Shown: one piece after another, positions 53,634 to 62,798 of the stretch | Layout: each line of letters begins with the position of its first letter | Position numbering within the stretch: position 1 is the first letter of the stretch | Source: CAVQND01 sp049518415 | GTDB taxonomy: Bacteria > Verrucomicrobiota > Verrucomicrobiia > Limisphaerales > UBA8199 | DNA length: 64,000 bases | Direction: 5' to 3' | NCBI GenBank assembly: GCA_049518415.1 | Contig: JBEKRX010000004.1 | Coordinates: 62,001 to 126,000, forward strand | Position numbers and translations under genes: made by a program | Notes under the pieces: model-generated | Seen by the model: the letters and a program-made list of their open reading frames with translations, nothing else | Databases searched by the model: none | Told to the model about the DNA's origin: nothing

Positions 53634-55469
53634 TCATTGTCCGACGATGCGGTAGAATCCGGCCTGGCCCGCGAGCGGCAGCGTCACCGGCGGGGTGGCG
53701 TTGGGCAGAAAATCCGTCCAGTCTCCCGCGGCCAGATCGGGCGCCCATTGCACACGGTAAGGCGGGCCGCCGCCAGCCCAGTTCAGGAGCGCGCTCGTTC
53801 CCTGCCACGTCACCGTGGCCCGGATCGGCGATTGGATGACGGTGAGCGTGTCGTTGAAGGTCGTGTTGCCGCCGTAGGCCGGAGCCCAACTGGTCGTCGT
53901 GGCCGTCACGATGACGAGGTTGGTTCTGTTGGCTTGGAGGGGGATGCCCGTCGCACTCCAGAGGTTGCTGCCCGAGGCGTTCCCCGTCTTGCTGTTGGCC
54001 CGGTTCTCCCAGGTCAATTGGGTCACGTCACGACCCAAAGCTCCGGCCAGCCCGCCAAGATTGAGGTTCGTCGCACCGGTCAGATGGACCGGCCCCTCGC
54101 TTGGGCTGGTGATCGAGAGGAGCGGCTCGTTGGTCGGGGCCACGCCGCGCCGCTGCGCCACCAACCAGTCCACCGCCGCCGGCGTGGACATGCCCATCCA
54201 GATGCCGCCAAGGTGTCCGCCAGTTTGATATTCAGTGTAAATGGGGTTTCCCCCGGCCACGCGGAGGTTACGGACGAGCCACTGTACAGGTCCCACGAAG
54301 CCGTACTCGTCATCCCTGGCGCAGAAAGCCCAAAACGGCACGTCCTTGAGGGAACTTGCGAGGGTGCTGCTCTGCGAGCCTGCCAAAACCATCGCGCCGG
54401 CAAAGACACCGCGCCGCAGCCCCAGAAAATCCCAAGCGGCAGGCAAGCCCGCCGACCCCCCACCGACATACAGCCGGTTGGTGTCAATGTTGAACTTGGC
54501 GATCAGGCTATCCAGCAGATTCGTCGCCTCCCGCACGTACCCAATGGGCCAGGGAGTATCTCCGGCGCGCAGGGTCGGCCAAACGACAATCGCTGGGTCC
54601 GTCGCCTGCTGCCGGTAGGAGGCGAACACCTTCGTTGCAGGATAATTTGCATAACCCAGCCATCCTGGCGGGCCTCCTGCGCGATTGGTGAACAAATTCT
54701 CGTCCCCGTAGGCTCCGTGGAAAAACCACACCAGCGGATAACTGCGGGCCGGGTTGTAGTTCGTCGGCATCAAGTAGTAGTAGGGAAAACGGAAAGTCCC
54801 ATTCGTGAAGTCACGCCGGAGAAAGGCCGCCGGAGGAGGCACGACCCAAAGCCGGGCCGGTTCGCTGGTCACCGCGCCGACCACGTTCGTCACCACCACG
54901 GTGTAGTCGCCTTCATCGGCCGGTTGGACGGCGCTGAAGGCGAGGGTGTTGCTCGTCTGACCTGAGAGGTCGTGAGCGTCCAGCCGCCATTGGTATGAGA
55001 GGGGCGCCGTCCCGGAGGCCGTTACCGTAAACGAAGCGCTCGTGCCCACGTGAACCGCTTGGTGCTGGAACGAGACTGCGGGCGTGATCTGCGGCGGGAC
55101 GAGGATCGTCAGGTGCGCCACATCGCTGGTGGCTGCGCCGTCAAGGTTCGTAACGACGACACGGTAGTCCCCGGCGTGGCTGGCCTGCACGTTGGTCAGC
55201 CACAAGTTGGTGTCCGTGCAGCCCGCGAGGTCTGACCAGGTGCCGCTCAACCTCCGCCACTGGTAAGCCAGGGGCAGCGTGCCGGTGGCCTCGACCGTGA
55301 AGATCGCGGTCGTGCCGACAACGTTGGTACACGACTGCGGCTGTTGGGCGATGCCGGGCTGCGCCAGCGCGAGAGCGGTCGCACTGAACCAGGCGGCCAG
55401 CGGGGGCAGACACCGGAGTGAATGAAAGGGTGTTCGCAGATTGGCAGGTGCAAATACGGTCGTTTTCAT
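53634..55469 (-). CDS. Secreted Ig-like/esterase (PHB-depolymerase-like) protein
   Basis: 611 residues from ATG 55469 with a signal peptide (ending about ALAQPGIAQ). Two Ig-like domains follow: about 40-125 and 128-215, each with the FTVxAxGTxPLxYQWRLxG strand and a GDYxVVVTN end. Then an alpha/beta hydrolase of the esterase/polyhydroxybutyrate depolymerase group: YPLVWFFHGAYGDENLF and the nucleophile GGGSAGLPAAWDFLGL (Ser in GGSAG), with a His in TGGHLGGIW. A C-terminal beta domain ends the protein (VTWQGTSALLNWAGGGPPYRVQWAPDLAAG). It should be a cell-surface or secreted esterase. It is 366 bp downstream of the propeller gene on the same strand. Confidence 0.85.
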   Translation of the reverse strand: MKTTVFAPANLRTPFHSLRCLPPLAAWFSATALALAQPGIAQQPQSCTNVVGTTAIFTVEATGTLPLAYQWRRLSGTWSDLAGCTDTNLWLTNVQASHAGDYRVVVTNLDGAATSDVAHLTILVPPQITPAVSFQHQAVHVGTSASFTVTASGTAPLSYQWRLDAHDLSGQTSNTLAFSAVQPADEGDYTVVVTNVVGAVTSEPARLWVVPPPAAFLRRDFTNGTFRFPYYYLMPTNYNPARSYPLVWFFHGAYGDENLFTNRAGGPPGWLGYANYPATKVFASYRQQATDPAIVVWPTLRAGDTPWPIGYVREATNLLDSLIAKFNIDTNRLYVGGGSAGLPAAWDFLGLRRGVFAGAMVLAGSQSSTLASSLKDVPFWAFCARDDEYGFVGPVQWLVRNLRVAGGNPIYTEYQTGGHLGGIWMGMSTPAAVDWLVAQRRGVAPTNEPLLSITSPSEGPVHLTGATNLNLGGLAGALGRDVTQLTWENRANSKTGNASGSNLWSATGIPLQANRTNLVIVTATTTSWAPAYGGNTTFNDTLTVIQSPIRATVTWQGTSALLNWAGGGPPYRVQWAPDLAAGDWTDFLPNATPPVTLPLAGQAGFYRIVGQ

Positions 55470-55835
55470 GGTTTCGTGGAAGTTCGAGCCCGCGGCTGCC
55501 GCACGATGCCCCAGCAACTCGCGCCTTTGCTTCCACCCCTTCCAACGGGAAAACCGACGAAAGGTTACAGGAAAACGGACGAAAGGTTACACCACGGGTA
55601 AACGGCGGGAACCAGGAGAACCCTACAGAAGCAAACGAAGGGAACGAAGACCTTTTCCCCGCTTCGTTTCCTTCGTTGCCTTCTGTGGAACCAGTTTTGT
55701 CATGGCTTAGTTCCCCACACCGACCCTGGTAGAAGAGCGGAGCCAGGCTCACCGCGTTGGCCCCTCTATCCATAACCAACTATCCGGCAATGGGGATCGA
55801 GCGCGGGCAGGATGGGCGCCAGGTGTTTCTCATAA
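55470..55835. other. Spacer with a 62-bp hairpin of GAAGGnAAC units
   Basis: Between the propeller stop and the Ig/esterase start. Apart from the inverted repeat at 55625-55686 I see no feature; the frame can be opened upstream to 55517 but the signal peptide sets the start at 55469. Confidence 0.5.
55625..55686. repeat. GAAGGnAAC inverted repeat pair 2 (62-bp hairpin)
   Basis: Left arm ACAGAAGCAAACGAAGG (from 55625) and right arm CTTCGTTTCCTTCGTTGCC (from 55662), with a 12-base loop; both arms are about 25 bases and nearly complementary. The best-preserved copy of the family. Confidence 0.85.
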
Positions 55836-58064
55836 TCACTGCTGTTTGAGCCGAAAGTAGCTGCTGCCCAAGGACGGCGGTAACGTCACTCGATGGTGCA
55901 AATTCGTGAAATCCAGCGTTGGAGGCGTAGGCACATCCAGCCAGTTTGTGGAGCCCAATTCGGAGTTTTGCTGCAGCACAAAGCGGCTGGAAGGCACGAG
56001 CCAGGAGAGGCCAAGGCTCGCGCCGGACAAGCCAACGGCCAACTGAGGCGAAGGAGGAAGCGGAGGAGCCGGGGCGGGCCATCGCAGGGTGCAGATAGCG
56101 TGATAACCTACGGCCACGATGTTGCTTCCATCGGCCGAAGAGGCGACGGCGTACCAGGAACTCGCAGCCGGTGCGCCAGCCGGCGTCCAGGTAGCGCCCG
56201 AATTCGTCGAGATGTAAAAGAACGAACCGTCAGACACCGCCACCAATTTGGTTCCATCGGCCGAAGAGGCGACGGAATACCAATACCTGGTGGGCGCGCT
56301 GGTCGGCGTCCAGGTCGCCCCCGAGTTGCTGGAGGTGTAAATCGCGCCGTCCGAGCAAGCCGCGACCAATTTGGTGCCATCCGCCGACGAGGCGACGCAA
56401 TACCAACTGTTGCTTGGGGCGCTGGTCGGCGTCCAGGTCGCTCCCGAGTCGCTGGAGGTATAAATCTGCTCGCCTACCGCGACCACTTTAGTGCCGTCCG
56501 CGGAGCAGGCGACGGAATGCCAATAGTTGCGCGGCGCAGTGGTCGGTGTCCAACTCGCCCCCGAGTTGCTGGAGGTATAGACCAAGCCGTCACCGCCATA
56601 GTTCGGGTCTGGCGTAGTCACCGCGACCACTTTAGTTCCGTCCGCGGAGCAGGCGACGGAATGCCAATCGTTGCTCGGCGCACTGGTCGGCGTCCAGGTC
56701 GCTCCCGAGTTGCTGGAGGTGTAAATCGCGTGCTCCCAGTAAGCCACCGCGACCAATTTGGTGCCATCCGCCGAAGAGGCGACGGAATACCAATAATTGC
56801 TTGGGGCGCTGGTCTGGGTCCAGGTCACCCCCGAGTTGCTGGAGTTCCAAATCGCGCCCGCCGAGTAATCCGCCGCGACCAATTTGGTGCCATCCGCCGA
56901 AGAGGCAACCGACCTCCAGTCGTTGGCGGGCGCGTCGGCCAATCTCCACGGCCCCGAATATGGCAGGGTGCAAAGCGGGACCCAATTGCCAGCCGCCACG
57001 ACCCGGTAGCCATCCGCCGAAGAGACGATGGCCGTCCAGGCCCCGCTGGGCGCGCCGGTCGCCGTCCAAGTCGCCCCGGAGTCGCTGGAGGTATAAATCT
57101 GGTCGGCCGCCGCGACCAATTTGGCGCCTTCCGCTGAAGAGGCGACGGCGTACCAATAATAATTGCTCGGCGCGCTGGTCGGCGTCCAAGTCGCTCCCGA
57201 GTTGCTGGAGGTGTAAATCTGGCCAGGGCCGGTAAGGGAGGCGTCCGCTGACGCCACCGCCACCAATTTCGCGCCGTCCGCCGAAGAGGCGACCGCAGAC
57301 CAACTGTTGCTCGGGGCGCTGGTCCGCGTCCAGGTAGCGCCCGAATCCAGGGAGCCATAAATCGCGCCGTCGCCGACGTAATACCAGTTAGTCCCATCCG
57401 AATACCAGTAAGGCGCAGCCACCGCCACCAGTCTGGCGCCGTCCGCCGAAGAGGCGACGGAAGTCCAATGGTTGCTCGGCGCGGTGGTCCGTGTCCAAGT
57501 AGCGCCCGAGTCCAGGGAGCTATAAATCGCGCCGTCGCCAAGGAGCTGATTACCATTCCAGTCATAGTAGGGCGCAGCCACCGCCACCAACCTGGCGCCA
57601 TCGGCCGAAGAGGCGACCGAAGACCAAGTGTTGCTCGGCGCGCTCGTTGGTGTCCAGGTCGCGCCCAAGTCCGGCGAGGTGTAAATCAAGCCATCGCCGA
57701 GACCACTGGACCCGCCGAAGCGGCCAAACGACGTAGCAACTGCCACCAACTTGGCGCCGTCGGCCGAACAAGCGACGGAAGACCAATTGTTGCTCGGCGC
57801 GCCGGTCTGTGTCCAGGTTGCGCCGGCATCGGTGGAGGCGTAAATCGGAGCAGGAGGGCCGACGCCGTAGAATACCCATCTGGCTCCTGCTGCCACCAGT
57901 CTTGTGCCATCCGCCGAGGCGGCGAGGGCTGCCCACGGCAGAATAGGCGCGGTGGTTGCGGCCCAAGGTTGGGCGCAGCCGAGATCCACCACGGTGAAGA
58001 AGCCGCCCAGGCCGGCGATCAGCACCACTGGGAGTTTTTGCCGCATATACCACGGTAATTTCAT
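55836..58064 (-). CDS. Secreted 14-repeat BNR/sortilin-like propeller protein
   Basis: 742 residues from ATG 58064 with a signal peptide. Fourteen repeats of about 45 residues follow a strict pattern: IYTSSNSGATWTPTSAPSN, WYSVASSADGTKLVAV, and again (SADG occurs 14 times, twice as CSADG). This is the BNR/Asp-box and VPS10-like propeller motif (SxDxGxTW). Fourteen units would make two seven-blade propellers, as in some tandem-propeller glycosidases, or one very large one. A non-repeat C-terminal domain (about 680-742, ending SSYFRLKQQ) is a common end of secreted verrucomicrobial proteins. No catalytic triad is visible. It is likely a surface-binding protein. Confidence 0.85.
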   Translation of the reverse strand: MKLPWYMRQKLPVVLIAGLGGFFTVVDLGCAQPWAATTAPILPWAALAASADGTRLVAAGARWVFYGVGPPAPIYASTDAGATWTQTGAPSNNWSSVACSADGAKLVAVATSFGRFGGSSGLGDGLIYTSPDLGATWTPTSAPSNTWSSVASSADGARLVAVAAPYYDWNGNQLLGDGAIYSSLDSGATWTRTTAPSNHWTSVASSADGARLVAVAAPYWYSDGTNWYYVGDGAIYGSLDSGATWTRTSAPSNSWSAVASSADGAKLVAVASADASLTGPGQIYTSSNSGATWTPTSAPSNYYWYAVASSAEGAKLVAAADQIYTSSDSGATWTATGAPSGAWTAIVSSADGYRVVAAGNWVPLCTLPYSGPWRLADAPANDWRSVASSADGTKLVAADYSAGAIWNSSNSGVTWTQTSAPSNYWYSVASSADGTKLVAVAYWEHAIYTSSNSGATWTPTSAPSNDWHSVACSADGTKVVAVTTPDPNYGGDGLVYTSSNSGASWTPTTAPRNYWHSVACSADGTKVVAVGEQIYTSSDSGATWTPTSAPSNSWYCVASSADGTKLVAACSDGAIYTSSNSGATWTPTSAPTRYWYSVASSADGTKLVAVSDGSFFYISTNSGATWTPAGAPAASSWYAVASSADGSNIVAVGYHAICTLRWPAPAPPLPPSPQLAVGLSGASLGLSWLVPSSRFVLQQNSELGSTNWLDVPTPPTLDFTNLHHRVTLPPSLGSSYFRLKQQ

Positions 58065-58250
58065 ATCTTTGCCCCTTTCTCTTTGGCCAGCACCAACAGT
58101 GGCAGCAACCTCCTGGTGCAGGCGGCTCTTAAACGCCCGGCCGTCGTCTTCGGGCAAGTGATTCCCGCAATGAGGGTTTGTGTTTTCGTAGTTTTCGATT
58201 TGCTGGAACTGATAGCCTGCCAACCGCAGGCCGCCGCCGTTTCAGGCCTC
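58065..58250 (-). pseudogene. Leader scar homologous to the BspA-like remnant
   Basis: The DNA just upstream of the propeller start still reads, in a minus frame, ITCPKTTAGRLRAACTRRLL, closely like the leader of the remnant at 52304 (GCPKTRARRLRTAW). At DNA level the words AAACGCCyGGCC and CGTCTTCGGGCA are shared in the same spacing. The propeller gene therefore seems to have been placed behind, or grown out of, a decayed leader of this surface family. Confidence 0.55.
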
Positions 58251-58405
58251 GGCTCTGTCCGGAGGCCACGGCCATCACGGGTGGGACATCGGGCTGTCAT
58301 CACTGTGGTTCTACAACAAATCGCGGCGAACGTTATGGGGATTTTGGGGGAGGAGATGGGTTTTGGGCGCGTCCCGTCCCGGCCTCACCAGACGGGAGAT
58401 TCTTC

Positions 58406-58435
58406 ACCGAAGGAAGCGAAGGTAACCAAGGAACC
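58406..58435. repeat. GAAGGnAAC repeat, single copy
   Basis: ACCGAAGGAAGCGAAGG, then TAACCAAGGAACC. No inverted partner found nearby; it lies behind the stop of the prepilin-like gene at 58557. Confidence 0.6.
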
Positions 58436-58556
58436 GGGAAAGCGGGTGCCAGCCCAGCGGGTTTGGAAACCCGCGACCCGGCAGACTCGGAGGTCGGCGC
58501 TAATTTGGCTGCGGCCCTGCGGCGCTACGCTCCAGGCGGTGGGATTCGGCGAGCCG

Positions 58557-59450
58557 TCACTGGCCGTTTGCACCTGACAGGGCGTCCACCACCCACCTCA
58601 AATCGGCGCGATCCTGTGCATTGCGGACCGGCGTCTGGAAGTCCGTGCGTTTGCGGCCCAGGAACTGCCACTTTTTGAAAGCGACGTGCCCGTCCGCGAA
58701 CGCGGCATTGGCCCCGCGCCGGCGGTCACGCTCTCCCGGAATGGTCAACCAATAATCGTTTTGGCGCGGTTGCACAAAGAAAGCCCCTGAGGTCATGCTC
58801 GCTTCCTCCTTGTCCATGAAGGTGAACATGCCGGTCGGCCGCCGGATCTCCGCCAGCGTGACCACCACCACCGGGTCGAGCCTCGGGCCGGTATCGGCGT
58901 TTAACCCGCCGTTCATGGCCACGCTCAGGGCGACGTTGAACGGGCGCGGGGCAAGCCGGCCACCGTAGAGCCAGAGCGATTTGTCGGAGGGACAACGATA
59001 AACGCCGTCGCTTCGGGTGTACGGCCAGAGCGCGCCCTGGCGAAGGCCGGCGGTCGAGCCGTCGGCCAAAGCAGACCCGGACAGCCAGGAATTGGTGGTG
59101 CTGCACAGGCTGCGCCAGTCACCCGTCGATCCGGTGATCCAGTTGGGCACGAGCCGGTCATTGTGGTCCTGGGCATAAATCTGCCAGGCGAGCTGGAGTT
59201 GTCTGAGATTGCTGCCGCACTGGACCGAGAGCGCGGTGCCCTTGGCCTTGCCCAAAGCGGGCAACAGCAGGGCGGCCAGGATGGCAATGATCGCGATGAC
59301 GACCAGCAACTCGATGAGGGTGAAAGCCGACGGCCCGCCCCACTCGGACTTTACAGAAGGAAACGAAGATAACGAAGGAAGAGGGGAGGCCGGTGTTGGC
59401 CATTGAGCCCTTCCCCTTCGTTCTCTTCGTTGCCTTCTGTGGGAATTCAC
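58557..59450 (-). CDS. Prepilin-like protein, coupled to the kinase gene
   Basis: 297 residues from GTG 59450. The kinase stop TGA (59447-59449) overlaps this GTG as GTGA, so translation should be coupled. The leader contains SLSSFPSVKSEWGG, then AFTLIELLVVIAIIAILAALLLPALGKAKG, the prepilin motif. The rest follows the verrucomicrobial pseudopilin pattern: LRQLQLAWQIYAQDHNDRLVPNW, GALWPYTRSDGVYRCPSDKS, and GANAAFADGHVAFKKW near the end. Both the start codons (HRRQRRERRGR) and SLSSFPSVKS are read from the GAAGGnAAC inverted pair at 59353-59440. Confidence 0.85.
   Translation of the reverse strand: MNSHRRQRRERRGRAQWPTPASPLPSLSSFPSVKSEWGGPSAFTLIELLVVIAIIAILAALLLPALGKAKGTALSVQCGSNLRQLQLAWQIYAQDHNDRLVPNWITGSTGDWRSLCSTTNSWLSGSALADGSTAGLRQGALWPYTRSDGVYRCPSDKSLWLYGGRLAPRPFNVALSVAMNGGLNADTGPRLDPVVVVTLAEIRRPTGMFTFMDKEEASMTSGAFFVQPRQNDYWLTIPGERDRRRGANAAFADGHVAFKKWQFLGRKRTDFQTPVRNAQDRADLRWVVDALSGANGQ
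59353..59440. repeat. GAAGGnAAC inverted repeat pair 3
   Basis: Left arm ACAGAAGGAAACGAAG (from 59353) and right arm CCTTCGTTCTCTTCGTTGCC (ending near 59440), with about 29 bases between. The pair encodes the N-terminal leader of the prepilin-like protein at 58557-59450. Confidence 0.75.
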
Positions 59451-62400
59451 AGAGCCACCTGTCCTTTCTCGGCGGCCTCGATCTCGGCCCAGGAGGGCGC
59501 GCGCCAGAGCAACGCGGTTCCGTTCATGCCGACGGCCGCCAGCGTGTTGCCGTCGGCGGACATCTCCATAAACCAGAAGTCATCCGGCTCGCCGGGGAGC
59601 GTGGCGACGTATCGTCTGCTGGCCAGGTCCATCAGCCGAACGACATCGGTCGGGTCGGCGCCGCCGCTGAGCAATCGTTTTCCATCGGGCGAGAAGGCCA
59701 CGCCGTGGACCGCCCGGACATTGCCTCGCATGTCCCTCAGGACCCGGCCAGTCGCCACGTCCCAGAGGGTGGTCAGGCCCTCGGTGGCCGCGCCGGCGAG
59801 GGTCCGGCCATCCGGCGAGAAGGCCATGTAGCCATCCACGCTGGCAAAGTGATGCGGAAATCGCGCCAGCCTGCGCCCGGACGCAAGATCCCACCAGGCC
59901 ACAGTTCCGTCCGCATCCAAGGCGGCGAAGGTGCGGTTGTCGGGCGACACCGCGGCCCACTTGGGGTCTTGGAGAGCCTCTGCGGGCAGGCGGACCTCGC
60001 GCCAGTCCGCCACGTTCCAGACTTTAAAGCTGCGCCGCCCGTCGGGGGTATGAGCCACGAGCCCGCAAGAAAGTGAGCGACCCCCGCCGGCAAACCTGAT
60101 CGTGCCGACGAACGCCCCCTCGTTGACGAAGTTGGTGATCATGCGACGGCTTGAGAGGTCCCAAACCCTGAGGTTCCGGGACCAGTCGCCCACCGCGAGC
60201 GTTCGGCCATCCGGCGACCATTTCACCGCGGAGTTGTCCGTGCCCAGGAACGAAAGTTTCTCCAACGGGCGCACGGTGGCGGTTTCCCAGAGTGACGCTG
60301 ACCCGTCCCTTTTGTCCAGCGCGATGAAGCGCTGGCCATCGGGCGCGAACGCAAAGGCGGGACTCCAGACGGGCACCGGCAAAACCGTGTACGGCGGTGG
60401 CGGAGGCTTTGCCGCCGGGTCCCAGTAGCGCACGGAACCGTCCCGGCCCCCACTGACGAGGTGCTTGCCGTCCGGCGAGAAGGCCACCGCCCAGACCTCA
60501 TGCGTGTTCCCCTGGTAGCGGCGGATTTCCTGCCGCCGGCGCAGGTCCCAAAGCCGAACCATCTGGTCCACGCCGGCCGTGGCCAGGGTCTGGTTGTCCG
60601 GCGCGACGGCCAGGTCCAAGATCCGGCTGGTGTGCTCGATGGGCGGCCCCATCAGGGGCACCTCGCTGTGCGCCGGCAGAGCCCCGACCGTGGCTACGTC
60701 CCAAACCTGAATAATCTGGTTGCAGGCGGCGACCAGGAGTCTCCCGTCCGGCGAGAAGGCCAGCGCGGTGACGAAGTCGCTGGGCTTGGGTAGCGGGATC
60801 GTCCTCAGTTTTCCAGAGGCCCGCTCCCACAGTCGGATAGCGTCGGTTTCTCCAATCGCCAGCCAGCGACCGTTGGGCGAGAACAGGATTCGTCCTTGGA
60901 AGTCGTCGCCCAGCTTGGAGAGCCGAGCGTTCGTAATCACCTGCCGCGATTCGATCTGCCACAACCTGAGCATGCCGTCGGTCGCCCAACTGGCCAGCAA
61001 CGTCCCATCGGGAGACAGCGCCAGGCGGGCTGGCGCGCTGGAATGCGGGAGCTGATGCTCCTGCCGCGTGGTGAGGTTCCACAGGCTCACCACCGGTGCG
61101 CCGTTGCTTGCGACGTTGCCGTAAGCGAGGACGTTCCCCTGTGCGGAAAAGGCCAGCGCCTTGAGCGAGCCGCTGCCGGGCAATTCGACCACCGGCTTCC
61201 CCACCCCCATGCCCCAGAGCCCCATGTCCCAGAGGGCGACCGCCCCGCGTTCACGACGCACGGCCAACCACTTGCCGTCCGAGGAAAAAGCCAGCGCGGC
61301 CACGGAGTTGGAGTAGCGGTGCAGCAGGAATTGTTCGTCGCTCCGGCAGAGTTGCCAGAAGTAGCGCCATTCCCAACCGCGGAGATCTTTCTGGCCCTTG
61401 GCAGGGTGATGCGCGTTCAGCAGGTACAGCGCGCCTCCCAAGTCGCCCTTGCCCAGCGCCGCTTGCACCAGGTTCATGTCCGCCGCGTAGGCATTTTGCT
61501 CGGCCCGCAACTGGTTGGCTTCTGCGTTCAGCCGTTGTCCCTCCGCCCGGTGCCACTGCCAGAGCGCGGCCGTCAGTCCCAGTCCAAGGCTCAGGACCAA
61601 GGCCGCGCCCATGCCAGCCAGAGCCGGCCGGCGCCGGCTCCATTTCCAGGCTTTACCCGCGGCGCTGACGGGCCGGGCCTGAATGGGTTTGTCTTCCAGG
61701 AACCGGCCCAACTCCTCGGCCAGTCCCTGGGCGGTCTGGTATCGGCGCGAGGCCTCCTTCTCCAGGCACTTGAGGCAGATGGTCTCCAGGTCGCGCGGGG
61801 TGCTCGGATTCAACAAGCGCGGCGCCACCGGCTCCGTGTTCAGCACCTGCTGGAGGGTGTCGGTGAGCGTTTCGCCCTGAAACGGCGGGCGGCCCGTCAG
61901 GAGGTGATACAGCATCGCCCCCAAGCCGTACACGTCGCTTTGCCGCGAAACCTTGGCCCGCTTGCCCAAGGCTTGCTCCGGCGGGATGTAGCTGGGTGAA
62001 CCGAGCACCTGGCCGGTAAACGTCACCTGCGATTCGCCTTCAAAGCGCTTGGCCAGTCCGAAGTCCGTCACCCGCGGCTGGTCCTGGGCATCGATGAGGA
62101 CGTTGGACGGTTTGAGGTCGCGGTGCAGGATACCGCGTTGGTGCGCGTAATGGATCGCCTCGGCAATCGTCTTGAGGTAGCCGGCCGCGCGCCGCGCGGG
62201 CAGGGGCTGGTGTCCGACCAGTTGGGCCAGGCTCGGTCCCGCCACGTAGTCCATGACGAAGAAGTGCTGACCCTCGTGGACTCCGACTTCGTGGATGGCG
62301 ACGATGTTGGGATGTTGGAGACTGGCGGCAGCGACGGCCTCGGCGCGAAAGCGTTTGACGAACTCCGGGCTGGCCTGCGGCCCAAACAACAGCATCTTGA

Positions 62401-62710
62401 GCGCGACGATCCGGTTCAGGCTCTTCTGCCGGGCCTTATAGACGACGCCCATCCCACCGCGCGCAATTTGCTCCAGCAACTCGTAGTCGCCGAATGACGC
62501 ACCCTTTGCCAGTGACGAGTCGCCGGGGACCATTCGCGGCCCCTCGACGGCGTCTGGCTCGGTGGCGCTCGGCAACCCTGCGCTCTCCCCGGCCCCCCGC
62601 TCACCTGCATCAGCCAACCCTTCCCAGAGGAGACAACTCGGACACAGGCCTCGGGAGGTAGATTCGGTCAACTCCGACCCGCAGCGCCGGCATATTTGGC
62701 TGACAGGCAT
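59447..62710 (-). CDS. Membrane Ser/Thr protein kinase with extracytoplasmic WD40 propeller
   Basis: 1087 residues. An N-terminal zinc ribbon (C7, C10, C23, C26) precedes a complete kinase domain (about 74-345): GGMGVVYKA loop, K105 in IVALKML, catalytic D198 in HRDLKPSNVL, D216 in DFGLAKRF, then GSPSYIPPEQ. A single helix lies at about 367-388 (LAGMGAALVLSLGLGLTAAL). The rest (about 430-1080) is at least 12 WD40/PD40 strands with the pattern LAFSPDGRxLAxG (for example ALAFSPDGRLLVAA, VAFSPDGKHLVSGG, MAFSPDGRTLAGAA). It is a PknB-like signalling kinase typical of Planctomycetota and Verrucomicrobiota, usually partnered with an ECF sigma factor, which lies upstream here. Confidence 0.93.
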   Translation of the reverse strand: MPVSQICRRCGSELTESTSRGLCPSCLLWEGLADAGERGAGESAGLPSATEPDAVEGPRMVPGDSSLAKGASFGDYELLEQIARGGMGVVYKARQKSLNRIVALKMLLFGPQASPEFVKRFRAEAVAAASLQHPNIVAIHEVGVHEGQHFFVMDYVAGPSLAQLVGHQPLPARRAAGYLKTIAEAIHYAHQRGILHRDLKPSNVLIDAQDQPRVTDFGLAKRFEGESQVTFTGQVLGSPSYIPPEQALGKRAKVSRQSDVYGLGAMLYHLLTGRPPFQGETLTDTLQQVLNTEPVAPRLLNPSTPRDLETICLKCLEKEASRRYQTAQGLAEELGRFLEDKPIQARPVSAAGKAWKWSRRRPALAGMGAALVLSLGLGLTAALWQWHRAEGQRLNAEANQLRAEQNAYAADMNLVQAALGKGDLGGALYLLNAHHPAKGQKDLRGWEWRYFWQLCRSDEQFLLHRYSNSVAALAFSSDGKWLAVRRERGAVALWDMGLWGMGVGKPVVELPGSGSLKALAFSAQGNVLAYGNVASNGAPVVSLWNLTTRQEHQLPHSSAPARLALSPDGTLLASWATDGMLRLWQIESRQVITNARLSKLGDDFQGRILFSPNGRWLAIGETDAIRLWERASGKLRTIPLPKPSDFVTALAFSPDGRLLVAACNQIIQVWDVATVGALPAHSEVPLMGPPIEHTSRILDLAVAPDNQTLATAGVDQMVRLWDLRRRQEIRRYQGNTHEVWAVAFSPDGKHLVSGGRDGSVRYWDPAAKPPPPPYTVLPVPVWSPAFAFAPDGQRFIALDKRDGSASLWETATVRPLEKLSFLGTDNSAVKWSPDGRTLAVGDWSRNLRVWDLSSRRMITNFVNEGAFVGTIRFAGGGRSLSCGLVAHTPDGRRSFKVWNVADWREVRLPAEALQDPKWAAVSPDNRTFAALDADGTVAWWDLASGRRLARFPHHFASVDGYMAFSPDGRTLAGAATEGLTTLWDVATGRVLRDMRGNVRAVHGVAFSPDGKRLLSGGADPTDVVRLMDLASRRYVATLPGEPDDFWFMEMSADGNTLAAVGMNGTALLWRAPSWAEIEAAEKGQVAL

Positions 62711-62754
62711 AAACGTCCAGTCTTCGACTCAAGCACCATTGTCATTCTACAACG

Positions 62755-62778
62755 AAAAACGCCCGGCGTTACGCCGGA
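62755..62778 (-). terminator. Terminator between the sigma factor and the kinase genes
   Basis: On the minus strand: CCGGCG, a TAA loop, CGCCGG, GCG, then TTTTT (ending at 62755). It stands about 20 bp behind the sigma stop and before the kinase start, so kinase expression needs read-through or its own promoter. Confidence 0.75.
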
Positions 62779-62798
62779 TGCCGCGGCAAGACCGGCGG

